Assembly (NCBI GenBank): GCA_000708835.1 | Contig: DF237025.1 | Coordinates: 155,667 to 219,666 of the forward strand | Length of the DNA stretch: 64,000 bases | Source of the DNA: Klebsormidium nitens | Taxonomy: Eukaryota > Streptophyta > Klebsormidiophyceae > Klebsormidiales > Klebsormidiaceae | Reading direction: 5' to 3' | In this document: positions 37,016 through 49,667 of the stretch, piece after piece | How the letters are laid out: every line of letters starts with the position of its first letter | Numbering within the stretch: position 1 is the stretch's first letter | Notes under the pieces: model-generated | Told to the model about the DNA's origin: nothing | Databases searched by the model: none | Seen by the model: the letters and a program-made list of their open reading frames with translations, nothing else | Program-made: the position numbers and the translations under genes

Positions 37016-38514
37016 AGATACAGATTAAGCAAGACTGCAACCGTCAGGGGTGAAAACACGCCTTCGAATGTGTTGCGACCAGCTATGCCTACCAAGTAAG
37101 CCTTGAAAAGCGATGCGCCTGCCATGCAGTGCCTGAAATATTGAAAATGTCGGACACGCTAACCCGGCAACTCGTTGCGGACTCTCTAGCTTCAAAGCCG
37201 CCTTATACTCCACTTTGTGGCCACGAAATGAAGCCGGCTGCAGGCACGTAGAAACGACAGCGCGACGGTCGTGTCTCGGTGCATCGCAAAGTACTGTTAA
37301 GTCACAGGTTGCGCGGCCCTGCCTATACTAACATCAAATTTAAGCAACGGCGAGCGCGCAGTGCACATTTGGGGCAGATGGGCGAGTCCGGTTCTAAGTT
37401 AGTACTAGCAAAAGCACATGCAGGCTGCCATATGTGGCATGAGCTGTGACTAGCCATAAGTTTGTCAACGGGGCCGGGCGCGAGGCCAATCCGCGTATGG
37501 ACTCTCGAGCTAGATCGTTCAAATGATGCGTGCTCGCATGTGACATGTGCCATGTATATGGACTCATTCACAGCTCATGCAATCGCTGAGCGCGCTTTCT
37601 CAATGCCACGGCCCATGCTGGTGTACCTCACGCGTTAAGCTTGAGCTACCGGCCTGTGCCATGTGAGCGCGGGGCCCGCGCAGCCCTGCCAGTGAGGCTG
37701 CCTGTACGTAGGCACCATGATGTTCATATGCTGGCACGTGTTCCACACATAAGTCAATGATGCGTGGGAGATATAGCTTAGTTTGTTTTTGAATAATCAA
37801 GTGCACAGGCGTTGCTTTGAACACCGTCGAAATTTGTTGAATGCATTGCGGCGCACGTACCTATATATATATTGAGCAGTGGGACCGTCCCTTTCGGAAC
37901 CCAATATCTTCAAAAGCTCAAGCTTCAGGTTCAGCTGGCTCACACGGAGTCTCAAAAACTCAGAGACCACTTGCAGCTCACTGATTTTCATGACTGTTTT
38001 AGCATTGGCCAATCGGGCCCCTCTGCAATCTACAATTGCAACGATACCTATCCTCCTGCACTCAACACCAAACATTGTCCTACGATGTGTTACAATGTAT
38101 GTTGTTCCCTTTCTAAGCTGCACCTAAGCAAAATCTGCGCATGCTAGCTAAGGCTAACTCTCTGTCTATACAAACTTTCTTTCTATCCTAATCCTCTGAT
38201 AAGCTCCGATCGGTTACAATGTGCTAAACTAAATTTCCCGGCCCGCCCTGGGGCTTGAACAACACAATTCTGCCGCGCATCCCAAAAAATCTGCACAACG
38301 TTTGTTCTTGACTGCCAAAACACACCCTGTCTAATCCGTTGATCCCGCAGCTGAGGTCGTCAGTGGAAGTATGGCTCCTCTCTCCCAAGTGCTTGGTCTA
38401 CAGCTGTCCTCAACACTCTGCTCAGTCGAGGAACGCAAACACAATGGAATCTGCATGAGCCCTAGAAGCCAGTCATCTTCGAGAACATACAACCCCTTTA
38501 CAGACCCGTGCGGA
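37016..38514. other. intergenic region between convergent genes
   Basis: This holds the 3' ends of ASHH1 (plus) and the LBD gene (minus). I see no further exon, RNA gene or element that I can support. A TATATATATAT run lies near 37861-37871. Confidence 0.4.
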
Positions 38515-40881
38515 TCAAAGTGGGAAGCCCCGGTTTGGAACCATGGTTCGCATAGCATTGAAATGCTGACCATTCCCATACCGGTTCGAATCAAAACCCC
38601 CAAGGTTCGGAGTATGCAGCTTCCCCCCCAGGTCGAGCGGCGGGCTGGCCTGGTAAACTACGGGGTCAAGGTTGACCTCTGTGCCGAACCGCGACTCCGG
38701 CTGGGCAAAATCCCGGTACTGGAGGCCCATGAGAATCGGGTTAAGGCCCGATAACGCCCCCGGAGGGCTCAACGAGATCCCCGTCTGCTCTCTAGAAACC
38801 CGCATGGGGTCTGAGTGGACGCTCACGCGCATGCTATCTGAATGCAATGGCAACCGCATGGTTTCCGGATGCATCGGCAACGACATGCCCCCCGTCAACC
38901 CCCCGTCAAACATTGACAAACCTGCGCCGCTGTGAGAACCCCCGTTTCGAGACCCTGTCTTCATCGCTGTGCCGTACTCCGCTTTAGAAGGCCCTAGCAT
39001 CCCAGCTGCCTGGCCCGGCTTTGCCGAAGGGAGCGGGGCGCACGCGCTGTCTAGGGGGGCACGATCGGCAGGCCCCAGCTGCCCCCCGCTAAGCACTTTT
39101 TCGACGGCGGCCTGGCATAGGTGCCATTTGCCACTCCAAAGCAGTCCCACACTGCAACAAAGGAAGGAAGCGTTCGGATCTGCACAGGTTTTTTCCAGTG
39201 GGTGCTAATGCAGACCGGGCTTGGCCGTTTCTTGACACGCTAGGCCATAAAGTCGAGCTTGGAAAGACGACCTAAAGAGTTGCTGACCACCATACGTTGA
39301 GAAGCAAATCCTTCAGAAGGTTTCGCTTGCTTCGGCATATAAGCACCACCAACCCGAATAAGCACCACCAACCCGAATGCTTTTAAAAACTCCTGCGAAA
39401 GGATCAAACAGCTGCTGTGAACGACTTTGGGAGTTGATTCAAGGAAAGCAACAGCGTCTCAAACACCAACTGGAAAAGCTTGCTTCCGACCACAGGTGCA
39501 AGACTTACACACCAAATATAACTCCAAGTCAGGCAAAGCGGCAGACTTGGTTTCGACCGACGATGTTAAGATGTACCTTCCCAACAAGCAGGAAGAAGGA
39601 AAAGAGAGATGACTCGTCAGAATAGGAGGAAGAGCAAAGGAGGGGAGGAGAGAAGGGTAAAGAGAAGGAAAAAGGCAGATCATTGTCTTCCTTACCTGCC
39701 ATACACAGGATTGATTGTCCGCCCGCATGCCTCATACAGCAATGACTGGAACAGCGCGGGGCGTTGCGCTTCTGGCACCGCACTGCAAAAGGCGGTCAGG
39801 CCGGCCCGACCAAAGAACTTGGACAGGAACACGGTAGCATAGCCCTGCAAACAAAGGTTGATTCCAATCGGGATGTATACAGCATCTGAGGGCAATCGAA
39901 GCTTGACTTTCTTTGCTCGGTCTGCCAAGAAGGTGAGCAACATGGACAATAGTGAGATACGATGCAAACGAAGATGGCACGAGAGCCCTTCTTGAATGAG
40001 CTTGCGTGGGCCAGCTGCAGTGAAATCTCCTGGAAGCTATACATAACTCGAGTGAAAGCAAACGTTAATGGACAGGGAGACAGTGGCATAATCTGCAGAG
40101 GGTATGTCAATGGCAACTAACTCGCAGAGCTGGCAACCAACTCGCAGAGCAGAAACAGTTTTGAATATTGTGGGTTGGTAGAGTGCGCTTTGTCATGTCT
40201 GCAAAATGAAGAGCTCCCCCGGAAAGTGGACAATGGCAGATGGGATTTTAAGCTATCACAAGGACAATCTAGTCAGGAAAATGAACTCCGCCCTCCCAAC
40301 CTCAGTACACACTAGGCAACGACGCTGCTAACATAGGCGATGATACCGCCGCTACCTAACTTGACATGCTAGTGAATGCAATTTTAGGCGCAAAATGGCA
40401 CCACTATTGGCAGCAGCTCTGGAGCATGACAGCCTGTGTCAACCGTGCAAGATCTGGAAGTACAATAAGCTCGACATGCAAGTACTCTGCTTCAGCTGCT
40501 GCTGCTAACATCAACCGCAATTGCTCAGCAGTTTTAGCAGCGCTTCCGGTTCAGTACGTCAGAGACGGGAATGCACACAGAAATTCAAACCCCTCCAGTT
40601 GGAGCTCAAGGACACCAAAGATAGCAACAGAGAAGCTGGACAATCGGACTATGACAAAAACCATCCTGAGCAAGAGAAGGGGTCTTGCTGGAACCATGTA
40701 GGAATCATGACCAGCTCGCACAGACGAACAATCGCAGCCAAAAGCAAGCGTCTGCTGTCGCACGAACACTTTTCAAACTGCGCACCTGTGCTTCCTGCCC
40801 CTCGATGCCGCTCAGGGAGCTTCTGAGAGGGCATTTGTCGCTGCAGCCTTTCCTAAGGACGCGGCACGCTACGCAGCTCAT
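38515..40881 (-). CDS. class II LOB-domain (LBD/ASL) transcription factor
   Basis: Three exons, 40881-40786, 39844-39696 and 39151-38515, join in phase to give 293 residues. The zinc-finger-like block [13 protein letters not shown], then SDKC, has Cys3, Cys6, Cys13 and Cys17 in the LBD C-x2-C-x6-C-x3-C spacing. The GAS block follows: [53 protein letters not shown], then [16 protein letters not shown]. This is the class II type (LBD37-42), whose members in angiosperms repress anthocyanin and nitrogen-response genes. The class I leucine-zipper-like coiled coil is absent, as expected. The usual RPCLxWI after the fourth Cys is replaced by RSSLSGI, which is unusual. The long C-terminus is Gly/Ser/Met-rich and repetitive ([17 protein letters not shown]) and is probably disordered. 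It should act in the nucleus. Confidence 0.92.
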
Positions 40882-43601
40882 CTTGACCGATATTTAACCT
40901 TGCAGAACAAAGAGCGGCGCCGCTTTAGTAGACTCAATGGTCCCTTGAAAGCAAAACTACTGGATGTGGTTTTTGTATTTCTGGTGTGTAAGCAAAGTAG
41001 GAAACACTGGTCCAGAATGGCTTGTATATTCCAAGTAAGAGTGGGAAGCCTCTCTCACTTAGCCAGCACATGTCCAACATACTGCATTATGAGGCGTAAA
41101 GAAGGTGCTTTACCTGCTCAACAAGGGCTGCTGTGCTAGTTAAAGCAGGGTCTCCAACCTTCTAAGTTTTCTCAGAAGGGTTTATGCTCTCTTTGCCTTT
41201 TGGCCGCCACAAAGTGATACTAGCAAGGGAAAAACCATATTGCTACTACAAGCTCCCTAGCAAGTGGGAACCATCTCCTAAGGAACCCTTCTACCATTCC
41301 CTCTTGAGTAAAGGCTTTAGGTTTTATTCAGACGGCAGCCTCGCTGTAACTGCGATAGATAAGCGTCAGCTGGAACTCAACATGCACAGCTTTGAGTCTT
41401 CAGTCCTAGACATGCTGTGCACTTGCTTTTAACTGGAAGCTGGGAGGCGTCAACATTTCAAAGTGTTCTTAAACGCTTGCAAATGTGAAATACGGAAGTC
41501 AGCTTTAGTACTTGAGTCTGTACAACCATCAGTGGCAGCTTCAAATGCGCTGGTCACCTAAGCCATATACAGCTTTTCGGCCAAGAGAACAGTTTGTCAA
41601 AACGCTTGCTGCCAGAACAGAAGCTGTGCATAATGTAGACCATCGTATCCTTTGTCCATCATGCTTTTAAGAGCCTCATGAAGCAGCTTCATTTTCAGAC
41701 AACCATTACAAATAGTGCTCCTACCTCACATCCCCGGCTTTGACTCCAAGTCTGAGTGAAAACCAAGCAACTGGACAGGGGGGGCATGGAAAACTCACTA
41801 AACGACTGGCTCGTCCAACTTTCGCTCTCTCCTGCTGCAATCTCGACACAGGCATGGGACGAGCTTTGCCGACCGTCTCCAGCTCCAGTTGCACCCCCAC
41901 ACGCTCAACCTCGAGCCTCTTTTTCCAAACCTTCTGCTGACGTAGCTAACCACCGTCTTCCTGCACTCTTCCTACAGCTAATAGGAAGGCATGGCCCTCG
42001 TATGGCCTGGTCATTCAGAATCATTGCCTTGCAGGCTGCCAAGACAGCGCGAATCGAAATGGACTAGACACCACAAAACCGACTTTTTCGGACCTCTGCA
42101 ATTCAGCCTGCTTCCTGGCAGGTTTAGGGGGCGGCCATGCTTTTGAAATTTGATTCAAGGTTCCTACCTTTACCTGAACTGTGAATCACCTTTGAGTCTC
42201 CAGGCTGGAAAGCAGACCACAGCTTCCTGAATCTTGCTGAATCCTGAACAGAAGACTGTGGGGACAGCCTACACTGACCCCAAGCATTTACTGTTCCGCA
42301 CGATCATCATATGATTGCGTCATGATAAGCGAAGTTGTAACCGGTTCATCGGACGGTAGAAAGGGCTTTACTTGGAAGTACGTGTCATCATCGACAGCCG
42401 AACCAAAGAGAAGGTTCCTGGGGGGCCCGAGTACTGTTGAACTGACCCCCTTGATTGCATACTCCACTTTTACTGACATCATGTAAGGCACGTGACTGGA
42501 TAAAGGCGGATATTGACACTGAAGAAAATATCGTTGGAATGATTGCTGGCGTTTTGGGACAAATTTGTCACACATCCACGCCGTCCACAAATATAGAGAG
42601 GCCGCGCGCACCGTCGATCTACCTACTCCCAAAACCTCGACGGCCGTTCGGAGTCCCGATTGTAACGGGGTAAATCATCATTTCAGGGCCCGCAACATGA
42701 GCTGGCTGGCAGGTATAGGAGATTGATATAGGACTTCCGACTCTATTATCTACGTATCGTTGCTAACGACAGGCTCATCCCCGCTGAGCCATAAAGACCT
42801 TCGGCTGTTTTGGCGGTCCGTTCGACCGGCTCCTCCACATGTGCGCCCAGCGCGCAGCAGCTCTGAGAGTCGGTGATGAGAGTCAGGTTGGAGACGAGGC
42901 TTCTCGTCTGTTGCGCTATTAACATCAGCGCATCTCAATTAGTCTTCAGCGCAGCTAGGCCAGAGCCGTTCATCATCGATCGGCTCTTGCAGTTTAGAGC
43001 ACGCTATAGGTGCGAGGCCTTTGGCGATATGTCTAGTTTCGTTAGTCGCGTTGATTTGTTCACGATTGCTAGAGCGAGGCATAGCAGTGAGGAGTGACAT
43101 TTGAGGTGATGTGGCATTTACATGCGACTATAGCTTCGAGTTGGCTTGGCCAACGACCATTGTTCATATTGTTATAACAACAATATTTTGTTATGGTTAT
43201 TGTGACTGAGTGGAACTTGAAATGTTCGCATGCGGCTGATTGCATTCTTGGTGTTCAGATTGACTTGCCACGTCGCACGGCTGAATTTTGCTGGGCGGCC
43301 CTTGGCTGGAATCTACTGAAATATGAGGGAAGCCGCTAATCTAGTTTATGAAGCAAATTAGCCTGAGCTCCGAGGTATAATCACATGCCAACAAAAGGCA
43401 TAACATTGCCAGGGGGTCACTTCCGAACCAAACCTGATGTCAAATGTCATGCACAATTTATGGAGCTCGCTCAATTGATGCAACACAGATCTGTTTTGAG
43501 GACCATCAACATGCAACCGCACAATGTAGAAATGCATTCACGGGAGAAGACAACTTAGCATACCCGCCGGGATAACACGTGGCTTGCGAAAGATCGCCTC
43601 T
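40882..43601. other. intergenic region, no gene recognised
   Basis: This contains the LBD promoter side. Open frames at 41184-41432 (plus) and 42288-42632 (minus) have somewhat protein-like composition but no family, splice framework or start context that I can support. A perfect 12-bp palindrome TTGTTATAACAA sits near 43168. Nothing else was recognised. Confidence 0.35.
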
Positions 43602-46600
43602 TCACTTTCTGAACAAGTTCCTAAACTGCTCGTTAGTTTTTGGGGTCTCGTCCCTCGCCGCTGCTTGCCCTGCTCGCCCTTTGATGTTCCTCGGCACAAA
43701 TGTTGTTGGATCGCCCACTAGCTGCAGATGGCCCCCTCGTCGGTGGCTGACAACTGAACGGGGCGGGTTCTCCCACCCGCCTTGCCCCCCCCTCGGTGGG
43801 CCTCTTCCTTGGCCCCCTCTACCGGGTGGCCCCCTCCCTCGTCCCCGTGGTTGTTGCGGGCCTGGGTACGATGAGGGGTCCGACTTTTCGACACTCAGCT
43901 TCCGCCCACTGAACTCCACCTCGTTATGCTCGATGGCCCTCTCAAGCCCCTCGTCCGTCTCAAACTCGACATAACCAACGCCCTGCAAGACATAAACTGA
44001 CTAAGCATCGCGCTCCGTGAATATCCGACCCAGCTGATAATTCTCGAGGCGGGGAACAAAAGGGCTAACATCGGGATGGCCATCACTCAGTTCCGTCAGC
44101 TAACTTCAAACAATGAAGCCGGGGAAGATACAATTCCACAGAGCTCTTCAGAGTAGATAAGCATTAGAAAATGCAGGACGGAAGCAGCGGCTTGCACGTA
44201 ACAGACAACAACAACAATAGCTCCAGCTGAGACTCAAACTTTCGCAAGCCGCCAGAAGACTGACGTCAGCCCAGCCGGAAGGACTCTCCGATTCCATCCC
44301 TCACCTTCTTCCGGCCAGTACGCTTGTCCGTGGGCAACCGGACCTCCTTCACCGGCCCGAACTGTGAGAAGAAGTCGGCGACGTCCTTTTCCTCCGCCTG
44401 CAGCAACAGCAAAACGAACGAAACTTTTCACCCAATCACAATGAGCATTTAGCGGGCGATACGACTTCTTCAACCTGTTTCCGCTTGTCTTCCGCTCTTA
44501 GACTGCTATCTGATGTCTCATATCAAGTGCACTCCAAACAGAGCTCGGTAACCAGGACCAAGCGCGAGTCCGCCAGAGCATTACGGTGAGTTGAAAGCGC
44601 ATGCTCAGACGCAGGGGTTCCGGTTCAATTCCGTTCCTTCGTTCGTTCTCGCATCGTCTGATATCGCATTTGGATTCCATTTCCAACTTTCGGCCATCGC
44701 AACGTGCACCAGGCGTCCGTTACGGCCGGCAGGGTTTCCGCAAGAAAAGGATTTTGGACTCCATGCAGCATGACGAAAGCAAAACCTTTGTGAGGCAAAC
44801 GGCAGTCCTAGAACCAGCCCCAAGGTAGGCGGCCAATCTGCAGACGCACTCGTCAGTCGGCGCCTTTGCGACACCGCAGACATCGGCAAAGGAACCAGCT
44901 TGACTATCAAAACCCAACGGGCCGTACAAGAACAGTGGCTGAACGCCCCACCTCCCACGGCAGGTTCTTGAGGAACGCCGTCCTCTGATCCGAATACACC
45001 GGCCGCTTCTTCCCCCCCGCCTCCTGCCCCCGTTCCTCCGGCTGCTCCCCGGCCCCGCTCGTCCCCGCCGCCGCATCTCCGTGACCGGCGTCAGCATCCG
45101 TCATGCTGACGTCAGCCCCAGCCGCCGGCCCCGCCTGCCCGCTCTCCTCCGGGACTCCGGCCTGCGCGGGCGGTGCCGGCTCCTCTCTTTGCTTCTTGGG
45201 CCTCCCCCCGTCTTCTTGAGCATCTTTGAACCCTAAACCCCGTTTCCTTTTTGGGGGGGGCGCCGCCGCAGGTGCTTTTCCCGGGGGCTTCGGCTTACCC
45301 CGGGCGGGCTCGGTTGGGCGCGGGCTGGGCTGCGGGGCAGCGGCGGCCGCCTTCGCGTCGCGCTGCTGCTGAAGTGTGCGGAGCTCAACCAGTCGGGGGC
45401 CGACCTTGGCGGACGCCTTGTCGAAGTCGTCTAGAGTGCCCACCTGCCAACGGAACGGGGGTGTAGTTGTGTCAAAAGTTGTGTAATTCGGTGTTGACAC
45501 AACCCAGATAGAGCAGTATCTTAGGAGAAAGTAGGTCACGACCGCTACCTGCAAACTGACATCGGCATGCGAGGCAATGGAACTACGTTGGCCTGAGATG
45601 ACGTGTCAGCAGATCGTGTGAAAATCGAGAAGCGGAAGCAAGGAACTCGGCATCAGGAGCAAGAACGATATAGTTTAGTAGATCATTCCGGTTCGTTATG
45701 CCGCTCACTTGACAGGCCGTCGCTTCACGCATCATCACGAGCAAAATGTTAATCCTAACTCGGCGCACCAACCGTGGGATCCAAGACAGTCAACTAGTCA
45801 GTCGCACGCCCAGTGGCTCACCTCCTCCTCAAATTGCAGCCATGCCAGGCACATCGCTTCCGTTCCGTTCCCCTCCAGCCCCCGCCCGTACACCCGCCGG
45901 AACAGCTTCCGGCACTCCTCGAAGTTTTTTAATCCCTTCTCCATCTCGACGAAAGCTGCCCACGGCTCCACCATATGGCCCCGCGTTTTGAGCACTCCCT
46001 CCCACACGCCCTCCGCCGCTTTCACGTCCCCGTTCACATTCAATTCAACGCCCGCCCAGTATCTCTCCAGCCGGAACGAGCGGTCGACCCAGTCGGGGAA
46101 GAACTCTTTCAGCAACTCTGCCGCCTGTGTGAACACGCCCCGGAGCGTATCCCTGTCGCCGGCGGGCGCGTTCGCACCGGCCGCTGCGAGCCTCCTCCTC
46201 AGCCCTGCTGCGCGGGTAAGAAAAAGCTCCTGGTAGTCCTCGGCCGAGGCCTGCAGCCCGGCGCTCAGCGCCGACTCGAAGACCGCCCGGTGGGTCTCCT
46301 CCGACGCCCCCGACCGCTCGAGAGCGAGGAGGTAACGCACCCAGAGTGCGGACACCCACGGGCAGTTTCGGATGGCGCGCGCGTAGATTCGGACGGCCTG
46401 CTGGTGGGCCTTCAGCTGGGTTTCGACGAACTGGCCGTAGCGGAGCCAAAGGTCGTGCGTGACGGGGAAGTCGGCGATGGCGCGTTCGTAAAGAATCTGG
46501 ACTCGGGACGGCTCGCGTGCGGACTCTTCAAAGGAGATGTAGGCGAGGTAGCTGCTCAGGAGGGCGGCGTCGGTGGGCTTGTCGGTGACCTGCGTTTGAA

Positions 46601-48998
46601 GAACAAGCCTTACAGGTTTGAGCATACAAAACTAGGGAAGTTGGTAGAGATGAATTGCGAGAACACAAGCTCGCAAAGCCCTTTCAAAAGAATGACGGCA
46701 AGTAGCTGAAGTGCAGACTTTCGTCGCAACAAAGAAAAGTCATTGCGGAGCTTATGAGGATTCAGATTGACGGTGACAGGACTGAATTTGTCGATCTTCG
46801 AGCAACTCTGCTGTCCGTTCTCCAACTTTGCAGCACGAAATCCCTACACAAACGTGTTCCGGACAATTTTCTTAAAAGCCTGGGAAGCGTTCCAGGAACT
46901 CACACTCTCTTCATACGGCAGTCGTGAGTCCACCACCTTGACCGCTTTCTTGAGCTCCGATTGGACGTCCGGCGGGAGTGCTTTCGGCTCGCCCGTTTCG
47001 GACGCCCACTCCTCGTACGCTTCCAGCGTGTCCGCGTGGTCCGCGAGCGGCGTTCGCAGCTGGCGCCAAAACAGCTTCTTCACACGCTCCACCTGCTTCG
47101 CCTTGTCCTGAATGTACACGCGTCTTCCGGTCAGTCTGATCATGAATGTTTTCTGAGGATTGTTTGCTGACGGTTCGACAAAGAGGAATTAATAGACTAA
47201 GCGGAATGAATGTAAGGAACGAGCTTCTATCGAGGACGGATCAGCGAGCGTGACATGCACCTGTCCGTGATTCGTGAACAGCATATGCCTTGGAACCGTC
47301 ATTTAAGAAGCTCTCGACGAACACGCCTTGAAATATGCTGATGGACATCGGCTTGTCCTACCTCTTCGCTGGCGTCTTCCAGGGTTGGCAGGACGGCGTC
47401 TTCAAAGTCACGATATGCTGTCCACACCCTGCTGCCCTTGGAGTAATGCAAGCCCGCAGCGGCCAGCGCGTTTTCGCAGAGCGTGCGGAAGCAGGCCATC
47501 CCCTCAGGAACGCAGCTGGCAACGTCGGCGTCGTGCTCCTCCACGAACTCTAGGTACTCAACCCATAGGGGAATGGACTGCACAGAGGAACGAGAGTTGG
47601 TGTTGGAAAAGGAAGCAAAGGAAGCAAACGAAAGCAAAGAGACTGTGATAAGAAGGACGAACGTCGGAGCAGAGAAAGGGTCGAAGTACAATCACGATCA
47701 AACAAGAGTTCTAAACGAACCATGCCGCCTTGGATAGAGCATGTTATCGTGAACGTGAATGGGATAAAAATTGAATAACTAAGATAAGGCAGACATTCCG
47801 ATACCTCAACAGGTGGTTCTACCCATCAACATGTTGTATAGAGAAACACTGCAACTTGTTCTGTTGCTCTGAGGCGCTGTAAACTGATGGTGAAGCATAC
47901 ATAGCTTCGTTGTGTGGGGACTGTGCCAGTGAACCTACTTCCAGCTTACCAGGTAATCCTGTACGGCCCGCTCGTAGAGCTGCTGGATGCGCTCAACGTC
48001 TTCTTCTCTGCAGAAGTGGAAATCTTGATTCTGATCACAGTGCTGAGGCAGGACACGCAATGAGAAGGCAAGTCGATAATCAAGAACAGAACGCAGTGAG
48101 AGAAACCAGACAACAAAGTTGGAGGTACTCAATGCAATGCTCGCTCGAAGCAAAAGAATCTTCTTCTCGAAGCACTACTTTGAAGGAAAGACTTTTCCAT
48201 ACATCGATCTTGTCCACAGAGAGAGGAACTTTCTGGAGCACTTCTTCTTCAAAGCTAAGATTTCCGAGGAGTGCCGCCATCAACTTCATACTACGCCAGA
48301 CAAGCATTCGGTGCCCTCTGCATGTTCTGGTACACCTTGATTCACCTGCCCTCGTTTGCAGCAAACTTGTGAATCACATGGATAAGATATTTAGTCTGAG
48401 CGATTGGCCAGGCCGCCCTCACCCCTGCACCAGCCTCGCCTCATCTTGCGTCCATTCCCGCCACATGTCAGGCGTCAGCGGGTAGAGTGCATTCATGCTC
48501 TCCCTAGCCGATCGGACTTTCTGCAGATCGCCAGACTTGCGCAGGGCTGCGATGTACTGCAAGAAGAACCAGATGCTTGAAGCAGGTTCCTTTTGAAGCT
48601 TTTTTTGTTCAGTTGCATGGCCTTCTATAGTTAAAATATAGAGGATATGCAAACGCCACCATGCATTGCTTTGCAAACCACAAACTTTTCTTTCAAGATG
48701 CTTTTAAAAAGTGAAGGATGTGCCCATGCACTACAATCAAAAAGCACCGTCACAATCTCAGCAGACGGCACCACTATACATAAGGTCTGAACAAGAGCAT
48801 CCCACCCTCGCTCCAACGCATCGTAACAACACTTTGAAAAGTGGGCCGGAAAATGCAAGAACATACCTGGACATGAGTGTTGTAGTCGGCAGGATTCGCG
48901 GCCAATTGATCCTCCAACTTCTTCAAAGCTTCCATGTCCACCTCCTCCACCTCTTCATCGCTGCTGTCAGACAGAGGGTCTGCATCAGCTGCCGCCAT
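43602..48998 (-). CDS. SART3/EMB140-like U4/U6 snRNP recycling factor
   Basis: Nine exons in agreeing phase: 48998-48867, 48556-48423, 48007-47950, 47577-47362, 47107-46904, 46589-45822, 45443-44952, 44397-44305, 43982-43602, giving 825 residues. Residues about 45-500 are HAT (half-a-TPR) repeats with typical W/Y spacing: IPLWVEYLEFVEE, RVWTAYRDFED, DLWLRYGQFVE and EPWAAFVEMEKG. A Lys/Pro-rich linker with PPPKRKRGLGF is a likely nuclear signal. One RRM follows, with RNP2 in TAFLKNLPWE and RNP1 in GVGYVEFE. It is split over three exons. Then come an RGG-rich tail (RGRGRGPPGRGGQGRG) and a C-terminal TNEQFRNLFRK resembling the LSm-binding tail of SART3/Prp24. Such proteins anneal U4 with U6 snRNA in spliceosome recycling. 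Human SART3 has two RRMs; only one is seen here. Confidence 0.9.
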
Positions 48999-49667
48999 AG
49001 CTGCAAACTATAATCTGAGAGGCCCTTCTTGATCGATATCTAGCTTGCTACAAGTCCCAGCTTTTAGGATTGAAGGAAGGAAGTCGCCCAAGGGAAAATG
49101 CGTATTTTCAATTACAACTTCAAGCAAGCTGGTATTTGAGCAATTAAATTTTGATTTTCTCCGAGTCCTAGCTCTGGCCCTGGGTTAGTCGAGGTTAGCT
49201 TCTAGGGTTTCTTGAGGGTTTTGTACCCAGGCTAATAAAACCCAGCAGACTACATAACTTTGCTACTAGCTAGTCTTCTAAACTACGTCATCCATGACAT
49301 CAGCGATACCAGTGGTGGGGTACGGTACCTGTCGGTATGGTTGATACCGCCAGGTTTCACCGGGTGCGGTTGAAGTGCTCGGGGCAGATTCCGGTTACAA
49401 TGAGGGCAAACCTGTGATCTTGGTGGGGTTAGCTGGGGGGTTAGGGTGGGTAAGGGTGCGCTCTGGCGGAACGCCTTAGGGTTTGTCAAAAACCGGGTTA
49501 CTGCTCAATATTTACCCTTAGGGTTTTAGTGTGCGTTAGGAAGTTAACCCTGTGTGACATCATCAGTGACGCATATCGCAAGACTAGCAAACTTACGTAC
49601 CTACGTCATAAAACCTCAAAACCCTGGGCCGCAGTTCGATCAGCTTTGCCCACAATCCAATTGGCGC
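48999..49667. other. intergenic region upstream of the SART3-like gene
   Basis: This carries the promoter side of the SART3-like gene. Scattered AGGGTTT/GGGTTAGGG strings (about 49180-49520) resemble degenerate plant telomere-type repeats but do not form a regular array. No gene was seen. Confidence 0.4.

Noticed and set aside
36394-37125. 243-codon minus-strand open frame opposite the last ASHH1 exon
   Set aside because: It overlaps a well-supported coding exon and shows no family features, so it is a shadow frame.
41184-41432. 82-codon open frame with protein-like composition
   Set aside because: No recognisable family, no splice framework and no supporting neighbour. The length is within chance expectation.
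42288-42632. 114-codon minus-strand open frame
   Set aside because: The C-terminal half reads plausibly, but no family or exon structure could be assigned.
45975-46709. 244-codon plus-strand open frame opposite the HAT-repeat exon
   Set aside because: It is a shadow of the SART3-like exon, which has clear HAT motifs and matching phases.
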